Shown piece by piece: positions 8,048 to 15,027 of a stretch of DNA of 64,000 nt (position 1 is its first letter; each line of letters starts with the position of its first letter). The notes under the pieces were generated by a model. It was not told the origin of the DNA. It did no database searches and saw only the letters and a list, made by a program, of their open reading frames with translations. The stretch is taken from positions 220,257 through 284,256 of the forward strand of contig NZ_FMZM01000008.1 of the NCBI RefSeq assembly GCF_900101465.1, written 5' to 3'. Made by a program: the position numbers and the translations under genes. The DNA comes from Nocardioides lianchengensis. GTDB lineage: Bacteria; Actinomycetota; Actinomycetes; Propionibacteriales; Nocardioidaceae.

Positions 8048-8448
8048 GAGCCGAGCGTAGTGACCTGTGGGAAGACCCGGGCCGCGTGGAAGATCGTCTC
8101 CGAGAGCACCACCACCAGGTGGGTCTCCACCAGGGGCTCGCCGTAGACCGGGACCGTGGCGCGGGCCCGCACCTCGCCGTCCGCCTCGTCCATCTCGAAC
8201 GAGACGACCTCGATGCCGTGGTTGGCCCGGTTCAGGAGCCGCAGGACCTCGTCCCGGTGCTCCTCGGCGACCGGCTCGGTGAGCACGGCGAAGCAGGTGA
8301 TGAGCTCCCGCTCGTCGTCGGCGGCGACCACCAGCGCGTAGCGCGGTGGTCCCTCGATGACCGTGCCGATGGCGCCCCCGTCGGGCATCCGCTCGAAGTC
8401 CCAGGTGTTGGCCCGCAGGATCGACTCGGCAGCGTCGAGCAGCCCCAC
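8044..8448 (-). CDS. YbjN-domain protein, possible chaperone
   Basis: Protein of 134 residues, rich in Asp and Glu. LLDAAESILRANTWDFERM, the central VVAADDERELITCF strand pair and a final helix fit the YbjN (PF10722-type) fold, which structurally resembles type III secretion chaperones (from memory). GTG 8448 starts only 2 bp after the DUF4157 gene's stop, so the two are almost certainly co-translated; a longer frame to 8487 would overlap that gene. Acidic pI and position after a putative exported effector suggest a dedicated chaperone, but this is inference. YbjN proteins are also described as sensory or stress regulators. Confidence 0.72.
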   Translation of the reverse strand: MGLLDAAESILRANTWDFERMPDGGAIGTVIEGPPRYALVVAADDERELITCFAVLTEPVAEEHRDEVLRLLNRANHGIEVVSFEMDEADGEVRARATVPVYGEPLVETHLVVVLSETIFHAARVFPQVTTLGS

Positions 8449-8450
8449 CC

Positions 8451-10103
8451 TCAGAACCCGGTCTTCGACACGAGCTTGGTGACCCACTTGAAGCCCTTGG
8501 GCGTCTTGTCCCGCTTGGCGCGGTACTCGACGTACTTGGTCAGCTTGGCGGTCGCGTCGGCCTGCGACGTGCCGCTCTGGCGGGCCTGGAGGTACTTGGC
8601 CGCGCCCTTCGCCGACGACAGGTTGCGCGACGACTCGCTCTCGACGTCGCCGTTCGCCACCTGCCGGACCAGGTCGAAGTTGCTGTTGAACAGGGCGGTC
8701 ATGTCGGTGAGGGCCTGGGTGATGCCGTCGCTCACCGCGGTGATGATGGTCGCCCGGTTGGTGTTCAGGTAGCCCAGCGCCCCCGCGTTGTCGCGGTGGG
8801 CCTGCATGAATTTCGTGAGGAACGCGCCGATCGGCCCCAGCCGCTGCTGCAGGTCGATGAGCATCTCGAGGTAGCCGATCTTGCTGCCGAGGTCACCGTC
8901 GACGACCTTGTTGCCCGAGCGGCCCGTCCGGGTCTTGCCCTTCGTCGACTTGGAGTCGTTGTCGATCGTGTTGACCTTGCCGGGCAGCAGCCCGGCGCTG
9001 GCCTGGTAGAAGAAGTTGCCCAGGTTGACGTTGCCGCCGACCAGCCGGTCGGTGTTGCCGAGGAACGCGTCGGACACCATGATCCGACCGGTGTCCTTCA
9101 GGGCCTGCTCGTTGCCGAGGAACTCCGTCGCCTCGTCGTTGCTGAGGGTCTGGATGGACTTGCCGCCCATCTTCTCCATGATCAGGTAGGCCTTGGCCCC
9201 GTTGATCTGATCGGTCACCTCAGTGTCGGACCGCGTGCCCTCGGCGGTCATCAGCAGCCGCTCGAGGACGTTGGCCTGGGGGGTGCCCTTGGCGTAGCGG
9301 ACGGTCTTCGGCGCCGGCATGTTCATGCCCTGCGCCATGAAGTCGTTGGCGTACTCGACCGTGCCGGTCGAGTTGAGCGGCTTCACCACGACGTCTCGGT
9401 CGGGCCCGACGAAGAACACGCCGGCGACGCCCTCGCCGGACCGACGTACGCGCTCGCCGTCCCAGGTCGACGGGTTGTCGGTGTAGGCGAGCCGGTGCAG
9501 CATCCGGTGGGCCCCGCCACCGGTCTGGCGGGTGTGCGCGAGCTCGTGGGCGAGCACCCGCTCGCCGGCCGGCGTCTCGGGGGCGAACTGGCCCCGGTCG
9601 AAGAACACGTCGGAGCCGACCGTGAACGCCCGGGCCGAGACCGAGCGGGAGAGGTCGGCCGCGCCCGCGTCGTCGTGGATGCGCACCGACGAGAACGACC
9701 CGCCGAAGGCGCCCTCCATCCGGCGGCGTACGTCGCCGGGCATCGCCCGGCCCTGGCCGACCCGGCTGGTGATCGCGTCGCTCGTCGCGGCGTCCAGCTC
9801 GCCCCCGGCCGCGCCGACCACCGGGGTGGCGCCGGCGGGCGCGGGCGCGGCGAGGCGGTGAACGCACCCGGCGCCGTGCTGGTGGGCGTCGGTCTCGGGC
9901 GCCAGCCGGGACAGGGCCGCGTCGGCGACCCGGTCCGCGTCGACCTCGGCCCGGTCGTCGGCCGCGCCGACGACCAACGACGGGAGCGGCACCGGAGCGA
10001 CGGGCGTCGCGGCCTCGACCTCCACGGCGACGTCGCGCCGTACCTCCGCGGACGAGGTCTCCTGCTCGGGCCGACGCAGGCCCTGCTTGGTCGATGCGGT
10101 CAT
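8451..10103 (-). CDS. DUF4157 (eCIS core) protein fused to AFK-like kinase domain
   Basis: Protein of 550 residues in two parts. Residues about 113-195 form a DUF4157/eCIS-core domain with the metalloprotease-like HELAH motif (186-190) after the typical ...RMEGAFGGSFSSVRIHDD and FDRGQFAPETPAGERVLA stretches. Residues about 225-450 resemble actin-fragmin kinase: VVVK with K241, SDAFLGNTDR (344-353) as catalytic loop, N-x-x-N at 360-363, and the metal-binding TIDND (379-383). The last 60 residues are Lys/Arg-rich. There is no signal peptide. DUF4157 proteins are commonly cargo of extracellular contractile injection systems, so this is a candidate kinase effector. ATG 10103 has GGGGAG upstream. 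No injection-machine genes are present nearby. Confidence 0.8.
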   Translation of the reverse strand: MTASTKQGLRRPEQETSSAEVRRDVAVEVEAATPVAPVPLPSLVVGAADDRAEVDADRVADAALSRLAPETDAHQHGAGCVHRLAAPAPAGATPVVGAAGGELDAATSDAITSRVGQGRAMPGDVRRRMEGAFGGSFSSVRIHDDAGAADLSRSVSARAFTVGSDVFFDRGQFAPETPAGERVLAHELAHTRQTGGGAHRMLHRLAYTDNPSTWDGERVRRSGEGVAGVFFVGPDRDVVVKPLNSTGTVEYANDFMAQGMNMPAPKTVRYAKGTPQANVLERLLMTAEGTRSDTEVTDQINGAKAYLIMEKMGGKSIQTLSNDEATEFLGNEQALKDTGRIMVSDAFLGNTDRLVGGNVNLGNFFYQASAGLLPGKVNTIDNDSKSTKGKTRTGRSGNKVVDGDLGSKIGYLEMLIDLQQRLGPIGAFLTKFMQAHRDNAGALGYLNTNRATIITAVSDGITQALTDMTALFNSNFDLVRQVANGDVESESSRNLSSAKGAAKYLQARQSGTSQADATAKLTKYVEYRAKRDKTPKGFKWVTKLVSKTGF

Positions 10104-10191
10104 GACACTCCCCGGAGGACCGGTGGGGTCCCCCGCGGAGCCCGGACTCACCGCCCAATGATCGGGAGGATCCCACGACGCGACCGTCCCC

Positions 10192-10797
10192 TCAACGTGG
10201 CCTAGATGGCTCCGGTCGCGCGGAGGCGCGGACGTGGGCGCGCTGCCCCTGCCGGCCGATGAGACTGAGGAACTCCACGGGGCCGGCCGACGTCGCGCCG
10301 AACCAGTGCGGGGTGCGGGTGTCGAACTCGACCGCCTCGCCCGGCTGCAGGAGCAGGTCGTGCTCGCCGAGGACCAGACGCAGGATGCCGTCGAGGACGT
10401 AGGCCCAGTCATGGCCCTCGTGGGTGCGCAGGTCGGGCTCGGCGTCGTCGCGGCCCGGCGGAAGGACGAACTTGTAGGCCTGGATCCCGCCGGCACGCCG
10501 GGTGAGCGGCAGCACGGTGGTCCCGTCGGCCGTGACGACCGGTCGCAGGTTGACCCGGGGGTTGCCGGTGGGCGGTGCGTCCACGAGCTCGTCGAGGGTC
10601 ACCCCGTGGACGCGGGCGAGCGGCAGCAGCTGCTCCAGGGTCGGGCGGCGCAGACCGGCCTCGAGACGGGACAGGGTGCTGGTCGAGATGCCGGTCTCGG
10701 CGGCGAGGTCGGCGAGCGTGACCCCGCGGCGCTCCCGCAACCGGCGCAGCCGCGGCCCGACGGCGTCGAGCGTGCGGTCGATCGGGTCCTCGGTCAT
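10192..10797 (-). CDS. XRE-family regulator with C-terminal cupin
   Basis: Transcription regulator of 201 residues. Residues about 14-68 form a helix-turn-helix (LRERRGVTLADLAAETGISTSTLS recognition region), and residues about 100-185 form a cupin with the metal-site-like THEGHDWAYVLDG and PHWFGA strands. This XRE-cupin class usually senses a small metabolite bound in the cupin and regulates adjacent genes. ATG 10797 is chosen; an in-frame ATG 12 nt upstream is possible. It is divergent from the His-rich methyltransferase, a likely target. Confidence 0.87.
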   Translation of the reverse strand: MTEDPIDRTLDAVGPRLRRLRERRGVTLADLAAETGISTSTLSRLEAGLRRPTLEQLLPLARVHGVTLDELVDAPPTGNPRVNLRPVVTADGTTVLPLTRRAGGIQAYKFVLPPGRDDAEPDLRTHEGHDWAYVLDGILRLVLGEHDLLLQPGEAVEFDTRTPHWFGATSAGPVEFLSLIGRQGQRAHVRASARPEPSRPR

Positions 10798-10857
10798 CGG
10801 CGTTTCCATTCGGCAACAACGTTTGCTGGTGAGCGCCCAGGGTCGCACGATCGTCGG

Positions 10858-11517
10858 GTGAGCGGACACCAGCACGACCACGGACACGACCACCAGCACG
10901 AGTTCGACAAGGCCTACTGGGAGCGGCACTGGCGCGAGGACCGGCCCGCCGACCCCACTCCCCTCCCGGCGAACCCGTACCTCGAGCGCGAGCTCGCCGA
11001 CCTGACCCCCGGCACGGCGCTCGACGCCGGCTGCGGGGCCGGCGCGGAGGCGATCTGGCTGGCCGCCCACGGCTGGCGGGTCACCGCCGCCGACATCTCC
11101 GCCGAGGCGCTGGGCCGGGCCGCCGGACGCGCGGCCGCCGCCGGCGTCGACGGAGTGGGCTGGGTGGAGGCCGACCTGAGCAGCTGGACCCCGGCGACGT
11201 CGTACGACCTGGTGACGACCCACTACGCGCACCCGGCGATCCCGCAGCTCGACTTCTACGACCGGCTCGCGGGCTGGGTGGCGCCGGGCGGCACCCTGCT
11301 CGTGGTGGGCCACCTGCACGGACACCACCAGGATCACGGGCACGGCGACCAGCCGCCGGACGCGGCGACGGCGACCGCCGCCTCGGTCACCGCCCGTCTG
11401 GACGGCGGTGTCTGGGAGGTGGTGACGGCCGAGGAGCTCGCCCGGACGGTGGACCGGCCGGGCGGCGCGCCGATGACGCTGCACGACGTGGTCGTGCGCG
11501 CGACCCGTCGTACCTAG
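10858..11517 (+). CDS. Class I SAM methyltransferase with His-rich segments
   Basis: Methyltransferase of 219 residues. The SAM-binding motif I is LDAGCGAGAEAIWLA, followed by VTAADIS (acidic residue binding the ribose). Unusually, the N-terminus carries HQHDHGHDHQHE and an internal loop HLHGHHQDHGHG follows the fifth strand, giving two clusters that could bind Ni, Co, Zn or Cu. The fold resembles TehB/thiopurine methyltransferase relatives and the paralogue at 62050. GTG 10858 follows CACGAT by 6 nt. Substrate unknown; a metal- or metalloid-linked role is only a suggestion from the His clusters. Confidence 0.82.
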   Translation: MSGHQHDHGHDHQHEFDKAYWERHWREDRPADPTPLPANPYLERELADLTPGTALDAGCGAGAEAIWLAAHGWRVTAADISAEALGRAAGRAAAAGVDGVGWVEADLSSWTPATSYDLVTTHYAHPAIPQLDFYDRLAGWVAPGGTLLVVGHLHGHHQDHGHGDQPPDAATATAASVTARLDGGVWEVVTAEELARTVDRPGGAPMTLHDVVVRATRRT

Positions 11518-11611
11518 GGTCGACCTCGGGGGTCGGCCAGGGCTGATCCCGATGGGGCGACGGCGTCGGACGACGCAGGCTGGAGGCACACCCAGCAACA
11601 GGAGGAACCCC

Positions 11612-11875
11612 ATGAACGACATCCGCTCCAGCCTCGCCCGCCAGGGCCTCGTCCGCCCCCGCCAGGGCCGGATCCTCGGCGGCGTCTGCTCCGGCGTGGG
11701 GCAGCGGTTCGGCCTCACCCCGTGGGTCTCGCGGCTGCTGTTCGTGCTGCTGCTCATGGTGGTGCCGGGCAGCCAGGTGCTGATCTACCCGATCCTCTGG
11801 GTGCTGATGCCGGCCGAGGAGAACGTGGTCTACCCGACGCCGGACCTCACCGCGTCGGGCGTGTCTTCGTCCTGA
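11612..11875 (+). CDS. PspC-domain membrane protein
   Basis: Small protein of 87 residues. The PspC signature RILGGVCSGVGQRFGL is followed by one hydrophobic segment (VSRLLFVLLLMVVPG) and a second hydrophobic stretch ending in WVLMPAEE. PspC proteins take part in envelope-stress signalling; in actinobacteria the domain also heads sensor kinases, but here it stands alone. ATG 11612 has GGAGGAA at 11601-11607. Confidence 0.86.
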   Translation: MNDIRSSLARQGLVRPRQGRILGGVCSGVGQRFGLTPWVSRLLFVLLLMVVPGSQVLIYPILWVLMPAEENVVYPTPDLTASGVSSS

Positions 11876-12047
11876 GCGGTGCAGGTCCTGACCGGTATGG
11901 ACCATCCGCGGCTGAGCCGACGTCTTTGCACGTTTTGCGGACGACGACGTCAGCGGACTCTACGTTTCGACCTGCTGCCGCCTCGGGTCGGCTGATCTCG
12001 CCCCCACCTGCCCGTCTCGTGGACCGGCCGACCTGAGAGAAGAACAC

Positions 12048-12962
12048 GTGCAACGCAGCAAGCTCCGTCTCCTCGCCACCTCATTCGGAACGGCCCTGGC
12101 GCTCCTGGCAGCGCCAGCCTTCGCGGGCACCACGATCGTGGCCGATCCGACCGATGACGCCCTGGGGATCACCCCGTCCGGACTCGTCTACGGTGACTTC
12201 GACATCGATCTGACGTCGGTGAGGATCGACCATGGAACGCAGAGCCTCCAGCTCGTGTCGACCTTCAGCTACACCAACGCGGACAGCTGGACAGTCCTGC
12301 GGGCCTCCGTGGACACCAACTCCGACGGGGTCGAGGACTACTTCATCCTGTGGAGCAAGGAGGACGGTGTCGCGGGCGTGCTGGACGCCGCCGAGAACGT
12401 CACGTGCACCTCGATCGCTACCGCCGAGAAGCTCGGGGTGAACGGCACCGCGACCGTGACGGTGCCCCGTAGCTGCCTCGGCAACCCGGCCGCGGTCGCG
12501 ATCCACGTGGACGTCCTGTGGGCGGGCTACAACACGTCGGGGGCAGAGCTCTACTTCGTGGACAGCGCCCCCGGCCAGTTCGCTGACGAGCCTCCCGTGT
12601 TCTCCCCCCGTGTCGCTTCGTCGAACACCGGCACCGTGACCTCGCCCCAGCCGCCCGCCCCCGCTCCGGCACCCGAGAGGACCCGGGTCGCGCTGAAGCT
12701 CACCAAGAAGGTGCAGATCGTCGGGAAGACCCGGGTGACGCTGCGCATCAACGTCACCGGCGCCCCCGCAGGTCGGGTGGAGATCGCCGACGGCCGCAAG
12801 GTACTGAAGCGACTGCCGCTCAAGGCTGGCAAGGGCGCCTCGTTCAAGCTACCGAAGACACTGAAGCCGGGCAGTCACCGACTCAAGGTGACCTTCTCGC
12901 CCACGGACAAGTCTCGCTTCGCCCCGTCCAACGCGACCGTCGTGCTCCGCGTTCGTCGATAG
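12048..12962 (+). CDS. Secreted protein with C-terminal Ig-like domain
   Basis: Exported protein of 304 residues. A signal peptide (Arg/Lys N-terminus, hydrophobic core, APAFA cleavage region near residue 26) precedes a domain of about 160 residues with no family I recognise, containing DTNSDGVEDYFI that resembles a calcium-binding loop and two cysteines. A Pro/Ala hinge (PQPPAPAPAP) leads to a basic bacterial Ig-like domain with the KLTKKVQIVGKTRVTLRI start. GTG 12048 follows a purine-rich GAGAGAAGAA. Probably a surface or matrix protein; the function is unknown. Confidence 0.78.
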   Translation: MQRSKLRLLATSFGTALALLAAPAFAGTTIVADPTDDALGITPSGLVYGDFDIDLTSVRIDHGTQSLQLVSTFSYTNADSWTVLRASVDTNSDGVEDYFILWSKEDGVAGVLDAAENVTCTSIATAEKLGVNGTATVTVPRSCLGNPAAVAIHVDVLWAGYNTSGAELYFVDSAPGQFADEPPVFSPRVASSNTGTVTSPQPPAPAPAPERTRVALKLTKKVQIVGKTRVTLRINVTGAPAGRVEIADGRKVLKRLPLKAGKGASFKLPKTLKPGSHRLKVTFSPTDKSRFAPSNATVVLRVRR

Positions 12963-12968
12963 TCCGGC

Positions 12969-12999
12969 GGCGGCTCCGCACGGCGCGTGTGGAGCCGCC
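12969..12999 (+). terminator. Hairpin after secreted protein gene
   Basis: A 9-bp stem (GGCGGCTCC with GGAGCCGCC) and 13-nt loop lie just after the stop at 12962 and before the UbiB-like gene's -10 element. Confidence 0.5.
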
Positions 13000-13002
13000 C
13001 GC

Positions 13003-13008
13003 CACAAT
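13003..13008 (+). promoter_or_regulatory. -10 element (CACAAT) of the UbiB-like gene
   Basis: CACAAT ends 6 nt before ATG 13015, matching the leaderless spacing seen at many genes in this window. Confidence 0.4.
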
Positions 13009-13014
13009 GGAGGC

Positions 13015-14352
13015 ATGACCGACCTCCCCCGGAAGGCAGTGGCGCGGACCGCACGTCTGGCCGCCCTGCCCCTGGGGTACGCCGGACGCAGCGCGCTCGG
13101 GTTGGGCAAGCGGCTCGGCGGGCAGCCGGCCGAGGCCGTGATGACCGAGATCCAGCAGCGCACCGCCGAGCAGCTCTTCCGCACCCTGGGCGAGCTCAAG
13201 GGCGGCGCGATGAAGTTCGGGCAGCAGCTCTCCGTGCTCGAGGCGGCCCTGCCCGACGAGCTGGCGGCGCCGTACCGGGAGCAGCTGACGAAGCTCCAGG
13301 ACTCCGCTCCCCCGATGCCGACGCAGACCGTGCGGGACGCGCTCGCACGCGACCTGGGTCCGGACTGGAAACAGCAGCTGGTCTGGCTGGACGGCGGCCC
13401 GACCGCGGCCGCCTCGATCGGCCAGGTCCACCGGGGTCGCTGGCACGACGGCCGCGAGGTTGCGGTCAAGGTGCAGTACCCCGGCGCCGGCGAGGCGCTC
13501 CGCTCCGACCTGCGCCAGCTCTCCCGGCTCGCCCGCACCATCGGTCCGCTCGTGCCCGGCGTCGAGATCAAGCCGCTGGTCGAGGAGCTGCAGGCCCGCG
13601 CGGTCGACGAGCTCGACTACCGCCTCGAGGCCGAGGCCCAGACCGTCTTCGCCGACGCCTTCGCCGGCGACCCCGACATCGAGGTCCCGGCCGTGGTCGC
13701 GGTCGGCGAGACCGTGCTCATCACCGAGTGGATGGAGAGCCCGGCCTCGCTGGCCCAGGTGATCCGCGACGGCAGCCAGGCCGAGCGCGACCACTACGGC
13801 GAGCTGCTGGTCCGGTTCCTGTTCTCCGGCCCCTCGCGCACCGGCATGCTGCACGCCGACCCGCACCCCGGGAACTTCCGGGTGCTGCCGGGCCCCGACG
13901 GCGAGCCGGGTCGCCTCGGCGTCCTCGACTTCGGCGCGGTCGCCCGACTGGAGAGCGCCGGCCTCCCCGAGGCGATGGGCAGCCTGATCCGGATCGCGGG
14001 CGACGAGGACCACGAGGCGCTGCTCGACGGGCTGCGCGCCGAGGGGTTCGTCAAGGACCGGATCACCATCGACCCCGACCTGGTGCTCGACTACCTCTCG
14101 CCGTTCGTCGAGCCGACCAGGGTCGAGCGGTTCCGGTTCTCGCGGGAGTGGATGCAGGAGCAGTTCCAGCGCATCAACAACCCGCGCGACCCGTCGTTCA
14201 CGGTGGCGATGCGGCTCAACCTGCCGCCGCAGTACCTGCTCATCCACCGCACCTGGCTTGGCGGCATCGGCGTGCTCTGCCAGCTCGGCGCCGAGGCGCC
14301 GTTCCGAGCGATCCTGACCGAGCTGCTGCCGGGCTTCGCCGAACCCGTCTAG
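13015..14352 (+). CDS. ABC1/UbiB atypical kinase
   Basis: Atypical protein-kinase-like ATPase of 445 residues. It shows the family-specific KGGAMKFGQQLS (KxGQ) N-terminal motif that blocks the active site, AAASIGQVHRG replacing the glycine-rich loop, the lysine in VAVKVQYPGA, HADPHPGNF as catalytic loop, and LDFGAV as the metal-binding DFG. UbiB-like proteins support isoprenoid-quinone or lipid metabolism; actinobacteria make menaquinone, so the real role is open. No transmembrane tail is evident. Confidence 0.9.
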   Translation: MTDLPRKAVARTARLAALPLGYAGRSALGLGKRLGGQPAEAVMTEIQQRTAEQLFRTLGELKGGAMKFGQQLSVLEAALPDELAAPYREQLTKLQDSAPPMPTQTVRDALARDLGPDWKQQLVWLDGGPTAAASIGQVHRGRWHDGREVAVKVQYPGAGEALRSDLRQLSRLARTIGPLVPGVEIKPLVEELQARAVDELDYRLEAEAQTVFADAFAGDPDIEVPAVVAVGETVLITEWMESPASLAQVIRDGSQAERDHYGELLVRFLFSGPSRTGMLHADPHPGNFRVLPGPDGEPGRLGVLDFGAVARLESAGLPEAMGSLIRIAGDEDHEALLDGLRAEGFVKDRITIDPDLVLDYLSPFVEPTRVERFRFSREWMQEQFQRINNPRDPSFTVAMRLNLPPQYLLIHRTWLGGIGVLCQLGAEAPFRAILTELLPGFAEPV

Positions 14353-14452
14353 ACAGGTTCGCCCCGCTTCTCGCGCGGGCCGCCGCGCGCTCGTGGACGA
14401 GCGCGTTGACAGCCGACCCCCCGACTCCGAACACTCTCGACCGCCTCCTTTG

Positions 14453-14471
14453 TTAGGTAAGGCTTACTTAA
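14453..14471 (+). promoter_or_regulatory. DtxR/IdeR iron box
   Basis: TTAGGTAAGGCTTACTTAA differs at only three positions from the classical IdeR/DtxR operator TTAGGTTAGGCTAACCTAA and keeps near-perfect dyad symmetry. It lies 17 nt before the ATG of the neocarzinostatin-like gene, where a bound Fe-regulator would block transcription. The box is seen; regulation is inferred from established DtxR-family specificity. Confidence 0.85.
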
Positions 14472-14488
14472 GTTGAGAGGATCCCCCC

Positions 14489-14950
14489 ATGCCCCACCTC
14501 ACGCTCGTACGACGCATCTCGCTGCTCCTGGCCGCCGTCGCGTCGCTCGTGCTCGTGACGACGTCGTCGGCGTTCGCCGCGACCTCCGTCAGCCAGACCA
14601 CCGGCCTGACCGACGGCCAGGTCATCACCATCTCCGGTTCCGGGCTCACCCCCAGCAGCCCGCACAAGGTCGGCGTCTGCTCGACGCAGACCTACCTGGG
14701 CATCCCGGCGTGCACGGCCGGCACCGAGGTCACCACCGACGCGACGGGCGCGTTCTCGATCAGCTACACGGCGACCAAGACGAACACCAACGTGCACAAG
14801 ACGGCCCTGCCGTGGCCGCTGAACGTGCCCCAGCCGACGTCCTTCACCTGCAAGGGCGCCAGCGGCGTCGACTGCCAGCTGCTCATCACCGAGCACCCGA
14901 CCGGCGGCACCAAGGCCACCGTCGGCACCTACGACATCACCTTCCTCTGA
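14489..14950 (+). CDS. Secreted neocarzinostatin-fold protein
   Basis: Exported protein of 153 residues. The signal peptide ends near SSAFA-AT (residue 30). The mature part starts TSVSQTTGLTDGQVITISGSGL, the opening of neocarzinostatin/macromomycin apoproteins (PF00960-type Ig-like fold). Two cysteine pairs, in VGVCSTQTYLGIPACTAG and FTCKGASGVDCQLL, match the family's two disulfides. No enediyne genes are nearby, so chromophore carriage is unlikely. The iron box directly upstream and the HtaA gene downstream suggest a heme- or siderophore-related binding role (inference). ATG 14489 has GAGAGGA at 14475-14481. Confidence 0.85.
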   Translation: MPHLTLVRRISLLLAAVASLVLVTTSSAFAATSVSQTTGLTDGQVITISGSGLTPSSPHKVGVCSTQTYLGIPACTAGTEVTTDATGAFSISYTATKTNTNVHKTALPWPLNVPQPTSFTCKGASGVDCQLLITEHPTGGTKATVGTYDITFL

Positions 14951-14956
14951 GGACGT

Positions 14957-14986
14957 GACGGGGCGGCGCTCCGGCGCCGCCCCGTC
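14957..14986 (+). terminator. Strong hairpin between the iron-box gene and htaA gene
   Basis: A 13-bp perfect stem (GACGGGGCGGCGC with its complement) and 4-nt loop start 6 nt after the stop. It could end transcription or act as a processing site that sets unequal expression of the two genes. No second iron box is visible before 15028. Confidence 0.65.
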
Positions 14987-15027
14987 GCGCACGCCCGCAC
15001 CCCCCGACGAAGAGAGCCCGCTCGCCC

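Noticed and set aside
10813..10826. Operator dyad GCAACAACGTTTGC between the cupin regulator and methyltransferase genes
   Set aside because: Only four outer base pairs match; too weak to report as a site.
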